14,210 nucleotides of DNA, taken from NCBI GenBank assembly GCA_031417525.1, contig JANOVT010000165.1, forward strand, positions 1 through 14,210, read 5' to 3'. The notes beneath the pieces were generated by a model. That model was not told where the DNA came from. It was given only the letters and a program-made list of their open reading frames with translations, and made no database searches. Position 1 is the stretch's first letter, and each line of letters begins with the position of its first letter. The position numbers and the translations under genes were made by a program. Origin of the DNA: JAIBBG01 sp031417525. Its GTDB lineage: Bacteria > Bacteroidota > Bacteroidia > Flavobacteriales_D > Sanyastnellaceae. Positions 7,024 through 14,032 of the stretch are shown here, piece by piece.

Positions 7024-8096
7024 TACAACGAAAGTATTTCCGATTCATCCCAAAAAGAAGAATCTGACCAATGAAGTTTTCCCGATTCTATCACCATCGG
7101 TGATGGAATGTTGTTGGTATATAAACCACCGGTGCCGAGTCCTTGAGGTAGCAAAGTCCTTTTAACGGCAGTCCATTGTGCAATGGCATTTAATCCAATA
7201 TTTGATTCAAGTGCGGATGTGATCCACCAACCAATTTTTCGTACCTCTGCTAATTCAATCCACTCATCACAACCGCTGAAGCCATGATGCAAGGTCGGCT
7301 TCAACACCAGATAGTGTGGTTGAAGTAAGTCGAGAAGTCGTTTCTTCTCATCTAACTCATGCATGCCAATGAGTTCTTCGTCCAACGCGATGGGAATAGA
7401 TGAATTCAGAATGATATCGGCAAAAAGTTTTCCTTGACCGGGTTTTATTGGTTGTTCAATGGAGTGAATCTGATGAACAGCAAGAGCTTCAAGTTTTTTC
7501 AAGGCATCATCAGCATTGAAAGCACCATTGGCATCCAAACGAATTGTGATATCATCTCCAAAATTTTTCCGAATTACCGAAAGCAATTCAAGTTCTTCAG
7601 AAAAATTTAAAGCCCCGACTTTAAACTTGATCGTATCAAATCCCTGCTTGATTTTTTCTTCAGCTTCCTTCAGCATGGAATCCTTGTCGTTCATCCAAAC
7701 CAACCCATTGATTTTGATCTCCGTTGCTGCACCCCGATCAAACAACCTACGTTTTCCGCCATTCAGATAATCGAGGCAAGCAGTTTCAATCGCGAATCGT
7801 ATCGATGGATTATCAGACTGAATGGCAAGAAATTCATCAAAGTCGAATGAGTTTTTTTGAAGTGTGTCTAATGCCTCTTCAAAACTTTCAGGTGATTCAG
7901 GACTCAATTTCCAGATTGGAGAACATTCGCCGATACCACATATTTCGTGATTCTTCGAAGCGAGAATGATATATCTGACTTCATGCGTCATCATCACATC
8001 TCGCGAAGTTCTGGCGGGTTTATTAAAAAACAAATCTCGCCGGACAACTCGAATGGTTACTTCTTTGCAGAGCCTGAAATTCTCTTGATCAGCCAT
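7023..8096 (-). CDS. menC: o-Succinylbenzoate synthase (enolase superfamily)
   Basis: A 357-residue enzyme that dehydrates SHCHC to o-succinylbenzoate. Enolase-superfamily catalytic features are visible: KFK (157-159, second Lys the expected base), LDANG with metal ligand D188, SIEQP with E214, ALDEE with D239, and LVLKPT with Lys266 opposite the first. The N-terminal capping domain carries NKPARTSRDV, typical of MenC. I chose the ATG at 8096. The frame is open to 8132, but the extra 12 residues (MEKKGERPRPHG) look unlike the family. With this start the gene overlaps the end of the upstream membrane-protein gene by 40 nt, implying coupled expression. The stop shares one base with the menE start. 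Confidence 0.93.
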   Translation of the reverse strand: MADQENFRLCKEVTIRVVRRDLFFNKPARTSRDVMMTHEVRYIILASKNHEICGIGECSPIWKLSPESPESFEEALDTLQKNSFDFDEFLAIQSDNPSIRFAIETACLDYLNGGKRRLFDRGAATEIKINGLVWMNDKDSMLKEAEEKIKQGFDTIKFKVGALNFSEELELLSVIRKNFGDDITIRLDANGAFNADDALKKLEALAVHQIHSIEQPIKPGQGKLFADIILNSSIPIALDEELIGMHELDEKKRLLDLLQPHYLVLKPTLHHGFSGCDEWIELAEVRKIGWWITSALESNIGLNAIAQWTAVKRTLLPQGLGTGGLYTNNIPSPMVIESGKLHWSDSSFWDESEILSL

Positions 8097-9124
8097 TCCA
8101 TGGGGCCTTGGTCGCTCACCCTTTTTTTCCATAGAAAAGTTAGATAGATTGTTAGCGAAGTAGCTAGTATGACATAAACGAATAGAATAATTCTGCGTGA
8201 AAAAAACTGCAGATTGGATGCACTCATAGTGAGCAATCCAATGAGGGTGTGAAAAAAGAACACACTGTATTTCATCGACGACAAAGTCTGGATTGTTTTC
8301 AAAACTCTTTTATTTTCCAGTTTCCTGAAAAGAAACATCAGCGTATTGATAATGACAATGGACAAGCCTGTCGAGAACACGATGAATGCAGGATACAATT
8401 GTTTGATGTTCAGGAAAAAAATATCTGAGCGCTGCAGAAGCAATACGTCATTGTCAATTTTTTTCGCAAAATTGTTAATGAAATAACTGGCGACCATCAT
8501 ACTCAATCCAACAATACTGGAAGGTGGAAGAATTCCGCGAGGTCGTACTTCTGTCCTTCCGAAAAGTAAACCTGCAAAAAAGAAGGAGAACCAGGGTAGA
8601 ATAGAATAGTAACCATTAAAAAGTAGAAAGCCGAGGATATTATAGATCTCACCTCCACCCAATGTCGGTGGACTGTACTGAACGAAGGTCGGCACATCCA
8701 CATAAAGAAGTGTGATACCAAATAGAATGGAAAGCAAAGTGATTAAACGTAGAACTAAGGTATTCCATTGTGCCACAAACGGTGCAATCACATACATCAA
8801 TCCGGATGCAACAAAAATATTCATCGGCCAGGTATAACAGAATGCTAATCCAATCAGAAATAGCACACTTCCTCTTTTACCAAGATAAGTCAACAATTTA
8901 CGATTGCTGACTTTCCGATCGCGCATGGTGAGTGTGACGGTAAAACCATTGAGAAAAAAGAACAAGGCAGGAAACGAATCCAGCACCAGACTGAATTTTG
9001 TGTGCGTCAACGAACTCAGAACCTTATCACCGATGGTAAACCAGAAACCGTAAATGACACAACCAATAATGGCTGCTGCATAAGCAACGTCTATTCCGGT
9101 CAGCCGGCGTGTGTTAGAAGGCAT
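8057..9124 (-). CDS. Polytopic membrane protein, DUF418/acyltransferase-like
   Basis: A 355-residue protein with about eight to ten hydrophobic segments spread along its length and positive residues in the connecting loops, so an inner-membrane protein. The N-terminal RLTGID and FFFLNGFTVTLTMRDRK, the central KRGSVLFLIGLAFCY, and the C-terminal QGPMEWLIKR (339-348) resemble DUF418 and the related HGSNAT/DUF1624 acyltransferase-like families. Those families usually have an RG pair after the first Asp; here it reads IDVAYAAA, so assignment is tentative. It sits between menA (62 nt upstream) and menC (overlap 40 nt), so it is transcribed and probably translationally coupled within the menaquinone operon. 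It is not a known step in that pathway; a role in modifying a lipid, quinone or envelope polymer is only a guess. Confidence 0.8.
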   Translation of the reverse strand: MPSNTRRLTGIDVAYAAAIIGCVIYGFWFTIGDKVLSSLTHTKFSLVLDSFPALFFFLNGFTVTLTMRDRKVSNRKLLTYLGKRGSVLFLIGLAFCYTWPMNIFVASGLMYVIAPFVAQWNTLVLRLITLLSILFGITLLYVDVPTFVQYSPPTLGGGEIYNILGFLLFNGYYSILPWFSFFFAGLLFGRTEVRPRGILPPSSIVGLSMMVASYFINNFAKKIDNDVLLLQRSDIFFLNIKQLYPAFIVFSTGLSIVIINTLMFLFRKLENKRVLKTIQTLSSMKYSVFFFHTLIGLLTMSASNLQFFSRRIILFVYVILATSLTIYLTFLWKKRVSDQGPMEWLIKRISGSAKK

Positions 9125-9154
9125 CAGAGTGTCTTTTCTTTAAAATATCGGGGG

Positions 9155-9185
9155 TGAAGATAATAGATCAGTGTTTTTATCTTCA
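9155..9185 (-). repeat. 9-bp perfect inverted repeat between menA and the membrane-protein gene
   Basis: TGAAGATAA (9155-9163) and TTATCTTCA (9177-9185) are exact inverted repeats with a 13-nt loop. The hairpin begins 1 nt after the menA stop codon in the direction of transcription. No T-run follows on the minus strand, so it is not a standard intrinsic terminator. It could protect the 3' end of menA message or set relative expression of the downstream genes. Confidence 0.5.
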
Positions 9186-9186
9186 T

Positions 9187-10086
9187 TCAACCCAAGACAG
9201 AGGTCAAAAACAAGATAATTCCATAGAGGAAAGTAAGAATAGCGACCTTTTTCAATTCGCTGTCCAGGTCTGAAGGATTTTTTGTTTTGATGACTTTGAA
9301 CAGCAACACTAACTGAATAAACACCGGTACAAGAGGAAGGAATCTATACCCATTTCCATTCATATTCAATACACCGAATGAAGCTGCCAGCGCAGCCAGA
9401 ACGACAAGTATCACATGGTAAATTTTTCCATTCACAAATCCGAGTCTGACCACTACGGTGATTTTTCCAGAGGATTTATCATTGATATGATCTCTCAGAT
9501 TATTTAGGTTCAAAACCGAAGTACTGAATAATCCAATGGCAATGGCCGGAAAAATGACTTGTGTGTCCAGCGAGTGCGCATACAAATAGTAGTTACCTAC
9601 AACACCCACTAATCCAAAAAAAACGAATACGGCAATATCACCTAAACCGCTGTACCCATAAGGCTTACTACCTACTGTGTATTTGATCGCAGCAACAATA
9701 GCCATTAGGCCGATCAACAAAAAAGCAATGGCTGTTGAGAACATGTGTTGCTCACGAAATGCAACGAATATCAATACTAGTCCACTTAACAATGCCAGCG
9801 TTGAGCACAGTATGAGCGCCTTCTTCATTTCCGATTTTGTGATTGCTCCGCTTTGCATAGAACGCGTTGGTCCTACCCTTTTCTCATTATCTACACCGCT
9901 TTCAAAGTCACCATAGTCATTGGCAAGGTTAGAAAGTATTTGCAATAAAAAAGTTGTAAGTAATGCGAATGAAAAAATCAATCCCGGGTGAGTTGCATAA
10001 GCCCAGCCATATGCACCACCAGCCAAAACACATGATGCTGCCAGCGGCAGTGTCCGTAATCTCATTGCAGATAACCAACGCTTCAT
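9187..10086 (-). CDS. menA: 1,4-Dihydroxy-2-naphthoate polyprenyltransferase
   Basis: A 299-residue UbiA-superfamily inner-membrane enzyme that joins a polyprenyl diphosphate to DHNA, giving demethylmenaquinone. The first Asp-rich motif NDYGDFESGVDN (56-67) and following GPTRSMQSG (72-80) are intact, as are YSGLGDIAVF (145-154) and the second Asp-rich region NLRDHINDKSSGK (196-208), which together bind Mg-diphosphate. Eight to nine membrane helices are apparent. The ATG gives the normal MenA start, with RLRTLPLA at 9-16. It lies 87 nt after menB; that gap holds a low-complexity repeat and is the longest gap among the five men genes. Confidence 0.96.
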   Translation of the reverse strand: MKRWLSAMRLRTLPLAASCVLAGGAYGWAYATHPGLIFSFALLTTFLLQILSNLANDYGDFESGVDNEKRVGPTRSMQSGAITKSEMKKALILCSTLALLSGLVLIFVAFREQHMFSTAIAFLLIGLMAIVAAIKYTVGSKPYGYSGLGDIAVFVFFGLVGVVGNYYLYAHSLDTQVIFPAIAIGLFSTSVLNLNNLRDHINDKSSGKITVVVRLGFVNGKIYHVILVVLAALAASFGVLNMNGNGYRFLPLVPVFIQLVLLFKVIKTKNPSDLDSELKKVAILTFLYGIILFLTSVLG

Positions 10087-10122
10087 AGTTTGTGAGAGGT
10101 TAGATGGGTAGATTTATTTTTT

Positions 10123-10152
10123 GATGCTGGAAGTTGGAAGCTAGATGCTGGA
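10123..10152. repeat. Short direct repeat GATGCTGGA in the menB-menA gap
   Basis: GATGCTGGA occurs at 10123-10131 and 10144-10152, 21 nt apart, with related words between and after (GTTGGAAGCTAGATG, TTAGATGAATG). The 87-nt gap is otherwise without a promoter I trust. Repetitive intergenic strings of this style look like a dispersed low-complexity repeat family, which this window alone cannot prove. Confidence 0.4.
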
Positions 10153-10173
10153 TATTAGATGAATGAATTTGGA

Positions 10174-11007
10174 TTATGGGAATTTTGGGAATTTTTGAAA
10201 ATCCGGATCACGTTTTTCCAGAAAAGCTTTTTTTCCTTCCTGTGCTTCTTCTGTCAGGTAATAAAGTAGCGTAGCATCTCCGGCAAATTCCATCAATCCG
10301 CGCTGTCCATCGAGTTCTGCATTTAAACCACGCTTAATCATTCTGATGGCGAGAGGACTTCGTTTCATCATGATTTTGCACCAGCGTACTGTTTCATTTT
10401 CAAGTTCAGACAACGGAACAACTTTGTTCACCATACCCATATCTTCTGCTTCCTTCGCTGTGTATTGCTCGCATAAAAACCAAATTTCTCTGGCTTTCTT
10501 TTGACCAACATGCCTTGCGAGGTAACTCGAACCGAATCCTGCATCAAAACTTCCAACCTTCGGACCAGTTTGACCGAAGCGGGCATTGTCGGAAGCAATC
10601 GTCAGATCGCAGACAACATGCAATACATGACCACCGCCAATTGCATATCCATTGACCATTGCGATGACTGGTTTTGGTAGTTCACGAATGCGTTTATGCA
10701 AGTCCAACACATTTAATCGAGGCACGCCATCTTCTCCAATATAACCTCCAACACCTTTCACATTCTGATCTCCGCCGCTACAAAATGCTTTATCTCCTTC
10801 TCCTGTCAACACAACGACTGCAACATCTTGTCTTTCTCTACAGATATCCATCGCCTCAATCATCTGTCTATTCGTTTCCGGTCTGAAAGCATTGTACACT
10901 TCAGGACGATTGATGGTAATCTTCGCTATACCTTCAAAATATTCAAAGCGTATATCGCTGTACTCCTTTATGCTTGTCCAAGTTCTATTTATTGTTTGTT
11001 CAGACAT
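10174..11007 (-). CDS. menB: 1,4-Dihydroxy-2-naphthoyl-CoA synthase
   Basis: A 277-residue crotonase-fold enzyme closing the second ring: o-succinylbenzoyl-CoA to DHNA-CoA. Motifs include AFCSGGDQ (74-81) and GYAIGGGH (120-127) forming the oxyanion hole, and GQTGPKVGSFDAGFG (145-159) with the conserved Ser153 and Asp155. The Gly in QTG (148), rather than Asp, matches the bicarbonate-dependent type I enzymes. The C-terminus DPDFQKFPKFP is typical. I start at ATG 11005-11007 (MSEQTINRTW); the open frame reaches to 11130, but that extra part overlaps the end of menD and is unlike MenB. The gap to menD is 20 nt and AT-rich, without a Shine-Dalgarno sequence. Confidence 0.97.
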   Translation of the reverse strand: MSEQTINRTWTSIKEYSDIRFEYFEGIAKITINRPEVYNAFRPETNRQMIEAMDICRERQDVAVVVLTGEGDKAFCSGGDQNVKGVGGYIGEDGVPRLNVLDLHKRIRELPKPVIAMVNGYAIGGGHVLHVVCDLTIASDNARFGQTGPKVGSFDAGFGSSYLARHVGQKKAREIWFLCEQYTAKEAEDMGMVNKVVPLSELENETVRWCKIMMKRSPLAIRMIKRGLNAELDGQRGLMEFAGDATLLYYLTEEAQEGKKAFLEKRDPDFQKFPKFP

Positions 11008-11027
11008 ATTATTCAATTTAATTTTGA

Positions 11028-12710
11028 CTAATTCTTTATGTGTTGAAAAAATGCTTTCAAAACCGGATCGTTGTCGAGACGTGGAGTAAGAACTTCCAAA
11101 ACCGCGCATCCTTTTGTTTGATAAAGCCACTCAAGACCTTCAGTTAATGTGTTTTCATCTTGCGACTGCCGAAAATCAAGATTATACATGGCGGCCAGAC
11201 CGGCTGCACTTCGTGTGTGAGTTGTTTCAAAAAACTTCTCCATTGCGTCTACATGAGATTTTGGTCCTTCAATAATTCTGAAAATACCTCCTCCTCCATT
11301 GTTGATGACCACAATTTTCAGATTGGGTCGAACGAACTCATTCCAGAAAGCATTGCTGTCATAAAAAAAACCGATATCACCGGATATAAGAGTCGTCATT
11401 TTCCCTGAAATAAAAGACGCACCTACAGCAGTGCTTGAACATCCATCAATACCGGCGACACCCCGATTTCCAAAGTAAGACAGATCATTGCGTGTATCAC
11501 TTAGCAAGATGTATCGAACCACACTGCTGTTCCCCATTTGAACATGACTTTCCGTAGGGATGTTTTTCATGAGTATATCAAATGCCTTGAGATCACTCCA
11601 CGCAGCCGTTTCCAAAAACTGATTGCTTTTAACTCTGGCTTTTTCATTAAGCTCCATCATACGATGGTGATAGCCGGAAGGCTTTTGCTCAAATCCCTTC
11701 TGAAAAATTTCACGAAAGAAAGCGACAGGTGATAAAGGAATGATTTTAGTGAGATGTTTTAAAGTATCCAAACCTTCACCACTAATATCTACATGCCAGT
11801 GTTCCGTTCGTCCATTTCTCAAATGCTCTTTTATTTTTCTCGATATAATATTGTGACCAGTTGTGATCAACACATCTGGAATCAATTCGGATTTTTGATT
11901 TTCATCAAAACCCATGATCATTCGATCGATGGTTGTGATAAAATGCGGATGTGATAAGTTGCTATGAGCTTCAGTGAATACTGCCACATTGCTTCGTTGT
12001 GCAAAGTCTGCCAATACACTTTGAAACTCGGTGTCGGGAGGCATTTGACCAGCGAGCACCATTACCTTTTCTGATGCCGAAATTATCGAACTCAGTTGAT
12101 TTAATTCTTCATTCGTGAGTGTGAGATGTGTTCTGGCTCTATTCACTGTCTTCACCTCCGTATTCACATCGGGAATGGTTTTGTACAAACTTTCACGAAG
12201 TGGGAAATTAATGTGCACAGGTCCTTGCACACCCTCCGCACATAGCCTCATTGCCTCGTCCATGATACGAGTGTTGTACCATACAAGATCCCCTTCACTT
12301 GCTTCTTCAGCGATTTCAAATGACGCTTTTATATAATTACCAAATACATTCCTCTGTCGGATACTTTGTCCTTCGCCCTGATCGATCCATTCCATTGGTC
12401 GGTCGGCAGTCACCACAATCAGCGGCACTCGCTGATAATAAGCTTCAGCGATGGCTGGTGAAAAATTCAATGCTGCGGTGCCGCTTGTGCAGATTAATAC
12501 AACGGGTTCTTTCAGTTGTTGTGACATTCCCAGCGCGACGAATGCAGCGCTTCTTTCATCCACTACACTATGACTTTGAATCTCCTGATCGTGAATCAAA
12601 CTGAGCGAAAAAGGTGCATTGCGGGAACCTGGAGTAATAATGACGTGACTGATCTTGTGTACTTTCAACAACGACACAAAATCCTGAACCGGTTTTTTAT
12701 CAGAAATCAT
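11028..12710 (-). CDS. menD: SEPHCHC synthase (menaquinone pathway, ThDP enzyme)
   Basis: A 560-residue thiamine-diphosphate enzyme that condenses isochorismate with the succinic semialdehyde unit from 2-oxoglutarate to give SEPHCHC, the first committed step of classical menaquinone synthesis. Visible features are ITPGSRNAPFSLSL (25-38), the catalytic-Glu region DERSAAFVALG with E52, TSGTAALNFSPAIAEAYY (75-92), TADRP (101-105), and the ThDP-Mg site GDIGF (444-448) to INNGGGGIF (469-477). It is the first gene of the eight-gene minus-strand run. The divergent upstream region is 176 nt long. In many Bacteroidota an isochorismate synthase gene precedes menD; it is not here. Confidence 0.97.
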   Translation of the reverse strand: MISDKKPVQDFVSLLKVHKISHVIITPGSRNAPFSLSLIHDQEIQSHSVVDERSAAFVALGMSQQLKEPVVLICTSGTAALNFSPAIAEAYYQRVPLIVVTADRPMEWIDQGEGQSIRQRNVFGNYIKASFEIAEEASEGDLVWYNTRIMDEAMRLCAEGVQGPVHINFPLRESLYKTIPDVNTEVKTVNRARTHLTLTNEELNQLSSIISASEKVMVLAGQMPPDTEFQSVLADFAQRSNVAVFTEAHSNLSHPHFITTIDRMIMGFDENQKSELIPDVLITTGHNIISRKIKEHLRNGRTEHWHVDISGEGLDTLKHLTKIIPLSPVAFFREIFQKGFEQKPSGYHHRMMELNEKARVKSNQFLETAAWSDLKAFDILMKNIPTESHVQMGNSSVVRYILLSDTRNDLSYFGNRGVAGIDGCSSTAVGASFISGKMTTLISGDIGFFYDSNAFWNEFVRPNLKIVVINNGGGGIFRIIEGPKSHVDAMEKFFETTHTRSAAGLAAMYNLDFRQSQDENTLTEGLEWLYQTKGCAVLEVLTPRLDNDPVLKAFFQHIKN

Positions 12711-12784
12711 AGAACGGCGAAACTAAAGGCTAAACACATAATTCTTTGAAGCGATTGAGGGAAAAATTGATCCGAACAAAATGA

Positions 12785-12800
12785 ATTGATTGGAATCAAT
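12785..12800. promoter_or_regulatory. 16-bp palindrome in the menD / SDR divergent region
   Basis: ATTGATT (12785-12791) and AATCAAT (12794-12800) are perfect inverted repeats around GG. It lies 75 nt before the menD start and 87 nt before the SDR start. On the menD side it abuts TCATTTTG (12777-12784, minus), a one-mismatch -7 box. Position and symmetry suit a dimeric regulator acting on one or both genes; the regulator is unknown. Confidence 0.4.
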
Positions 12801-12822
12801 GACAAGTCTTCTTCATTTCAAC

Positions 12823-12856
12823 TTTGTATTTTGATGTTTGCTTCGTCTTATGTTTG
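12823..12856 (+). promoter_or_regulatory. Bacteroidota-type promoter for the SDR gene
   Basis: TTTG at 12823-12826, a 22-nt spacer and TATGTTTG at 12849-12856 match the -33/-7 pattern, with a perfect -7 element. Transcription would start near 12861-12865, giving a leader of about 25 nt. The -7 box overlaps two small inverted repeats, ATGTT-TG-AACAT (12850-12861) and TTTGAA-N7-TTCAAA (12853-12871), possible operators. Its position excludes a CDS start at the upstream ATG 12824. Confidence 0.55.
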
Positions 12857-12886
12857 AACATTGATTTCAAATTAAAACCAAAAAAT

Positions 12887-13501
12887 ATGAATGTCATTGT
12901 TTTTGGAGCCAATGGTCGGGTTGGCTCACAGGTCGTGAAAAGAGCATTAGAGAAAGGTCATAAAGTGACCGCATTCGTTCGCCACTCGGAGTCCATTTCA
13001 TTGCTTCACCCGAATCTCACAGTCGTTCAGGGCGATGCTATGCGACAGCAGGATGTTTCTGCGCACATGAAAGGTCAACAAGCCGTGATCACTGCTTTAA
13101 GCTCTGATGAACTTTCACACAGGCTTGTTTTCATCAACCATATCATCAATGCCATGCGCGAATTTAAAGTGAAGCGAATCATCGCCATTGGCGGTATTGG
13201 TGCTTTGCAGGCAAGTGAACATTTGAAAGTATACGAAACGACCACTTTTCCTCGCGAATATCTCGATGTTACACAGGCACACATTCGGGTTCTGGATGCA
13301 CTGCTCACGAGCAGAAATGACTTTACCTTCGTTTGCCCGCCGATGATCAAGGATGGCGACAGAACAGGCGTCTACAAAACTCAGGACTCCTATCCTACCC
13401 AGGGCTGGAGCATTAACACCGGCGACATGGCGGATTTTATGGTGACTGAACTCTCCGAAAACAAGTATGTTGGCCGGAAGGTGGGGATTTCGAATAGCTA
13501 G
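12887..13501 (+). CDS. NAD(P)-binding atypical SDR (NmrA / BVR-B-like)
   Basis: A 204-residue single-domain Rossmann protein. The dinucleotide loop is GANGRVG (7-13), the atypical GxxGxxG form, and Arg32 after the second strand (AFVRH) suggests NADPH preference. VVQGDAMRQQDV (about 46-57) and IIAIGGIGA (about 100-108) match the nucleotide-sugar-epimerase/NmrA-like group that includes biliverdin reductase B and quinone or flavin reductases. The substrate cannot be told. The start is ATG 12887, since the proposed promoter lies over the upstream alternative and the Rossmann fold begins at once (MNVIVFG). It is divergent from menD; a quinone link is tempting but unsupported. Its TAG stop is the first three bases of the inverted repeat that follows. 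Confidence 0.85.
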   Translation: MNVIVFGANGRVGSQVVKRALEKGHKVTAFVRHSESISLLHPNLTVVQGDAMRQQDVSAHMKGQQAVITALSSDELSHRLVFINHIINAMREFKVKRIIAIGGIGALQASEHLKVYETTTFPREYLDVTQAHIRVLDALLTSRNDFTFVCPPMIKDGDRTGVYKTQDSYPTQGWSINTGDMADFMVTELSENKYVGRKVGISNS

Positions 13502-13696
13502 TTCGAAGTTCAGAGTTCAGAGTTCAAAGTTGGCGGGCATTTTTCCGCGAACGAAATTGAAACTGGCCAATTTAAAAAACACCCATTTTTAGTTTCAATT
13601 TGTTAGACCCACGAATCAGCTTGAAGTGGAATTCTATGGCAATTCTAAAAACGAATTTTCGCCAACCATGAACTACGAACTCTGAACTCCGAACTA
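13499..13696. repeat. 198-bp element bounded by 37-bp imperfect inverted repeats
   Basis: The left arm (13499-13535) is built of AGTTC words every 7-9 nt and ends GTTGGCG. The right arm (13660-13696) is its reverse complement with 32 of 37 positions identical. The element contains no gene. It lies between the SDR stop, which it includes, and the rpsU promoter, which begins 14 nt after it. This is the anatomy of a small non-autonomous mobile element or a REP-like intergenic repeat. No convincing target-site duplication is visible at the flanks. Confidence 0.6.
13553..13602. repeat. Inner inverted repeat within the 198-bp element
   Basis: GAAATTGAAACT (13553-13564) and AGTTTCAATTTG (13591-13602) are inverted repeats matching at 11 of 12 positions, with a 26-nt loop. 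They are nested inside the larger 37-bp arms, so a single strand could fold as a long two-tier hairpin. No T-run follows the stem, so I do not call it a terminator. Confidence 0.45.
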
Positions 13697-13709
13697 TCCG
13701 AAAAAACCC

Positions 13710-13740
13710 TTGGTTCGATGAGAAGTGATGGTTACATTTG
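13710..13740 (+). promoter_or_regulatory. Bacteroidota-type promoter for rpsU
   Basis: TTGG at 13710-13713, a 19-nt spacer and TACATTTG at 13733-13740 fit the -33/-7 consensus, with a perfect TAnnTTTG. Transcription should start about 13745-13748, leaving a leader of roughly 23 nt that is almost filled by the Shine-Dalgarno sequence. This is the best promoter match in the window. Confidence 0.65.
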
Positions 13741-13752
13741 CCGCCCAAATTG

Positions 13753-13760
13753 AAGGAGGT
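13753..13760 (+). promoter_or_regulatory. Unusually strong Shine-Dalgarno sequence of rpsU
   Basis: AAGGAGGT matches eight consecutive bases of the anti-Shine-Dalgarno region and lies 9 nt before the ATG at 13770. No other gene in this window has anything comparable; their starts are preceded by A/T-rich sequence. It also decides the rpsU start, excluding the upstream in-frame ATGs at 13725 and 13728. Confidence 0.9.
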
Positions 13761-13769
13761 ATATCCATT

Positions 13770-13961
13770 ATGTTGATCATTCCAGTAAAAGAAGGCGAAA
13801 GCATTGACCGCGCTCTGAAGAAATTCAAGAAGAAATTCGAAAAAACAGGCGTTATTAAGGAATTGCGTCGTCGTCAGGCCTACACAAAAACAAGTGTAAG
13901 CAGAAGAGAAGAGATTAAGAAGGCTACTTATATTACTACTCTGAAAAGAGAAGAAATGTAA
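13770..13961 (+). CDS. rpsU: 30S ribosomal protein bS21
   Basis: A 63-residue basic protein beginning MLIIPVKEGESIDRALKKFK, the standard bS21 N-terminus, followed by the Lys/Arg-rich helices (FKKKFEKTGVIKELRRRQAY, TKTSVSRREEIKKA) that lie on 16S rRNA near its 3' end. Length is normal. In Bacteroidota bS21 helps to hold the anti-Shine-Dalgarno sequence so that most mRNAs are translated without SD pairing. The gene has its own promoter, a strong SD and a terminator, so it forms a self-contained unit, followed by a XerC/XerD-type gene as in many Bacteroidota. Autoregulation through the SD is expected from work on Flavobacterium johnsoniae. Confidence 0.98.
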   Translation: MLIIPVKEGESIDRALKKFKKKFEKTGVIKELRRRQAYTKTSVSRREEIKKATYITTLKREEM

Positions 13962-13987
13962 GAACAGCCTACTGTTCACAATATACA

Positions 13988-14031
13988 GGGTGAAGTTTCG
14001 GTTATAATCGAAATTTCACCCTTTTTGCTTT
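13988..14031 (+). terminator. Intrinsic terminator after rpsU
   Basis: GGGTGAAGTTTCG (13988-14000) pairs with CGAAATTTCACCC (14009-14021) through 13 consecutive pairs, one a G-U wobble, around an 8-nt loop, followed by TTTTTGCTTT (14022-14031). It begins 27 nt after the rpsU stop and ends 1 nt before the GTG of the next gene. The loop contains TATAAT (14003-14008). Confidence 0.9.
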
Positions 14032-14032
14032 A

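Noticed and set aside
11008..11130. Longer menB start overlapping menD
   Set aside because: It would overlap menD by about 100 nt, and the extra residues are unlike MenB.
12824..12886. 21-residue N-terminal extension of the SDR protein
   Set aside because: The likely promoter overlaps it, and the Rossmann fold begins directly at the ATG at 12887.
13572..13979. Minus-strand open frame opposite rpsU and the repeat element
   Set aside because: It is antisense to a certain bS21 gene and crosses the inverted repeat; its composition (Phe/Asn-rich) is that of a shadow frame.
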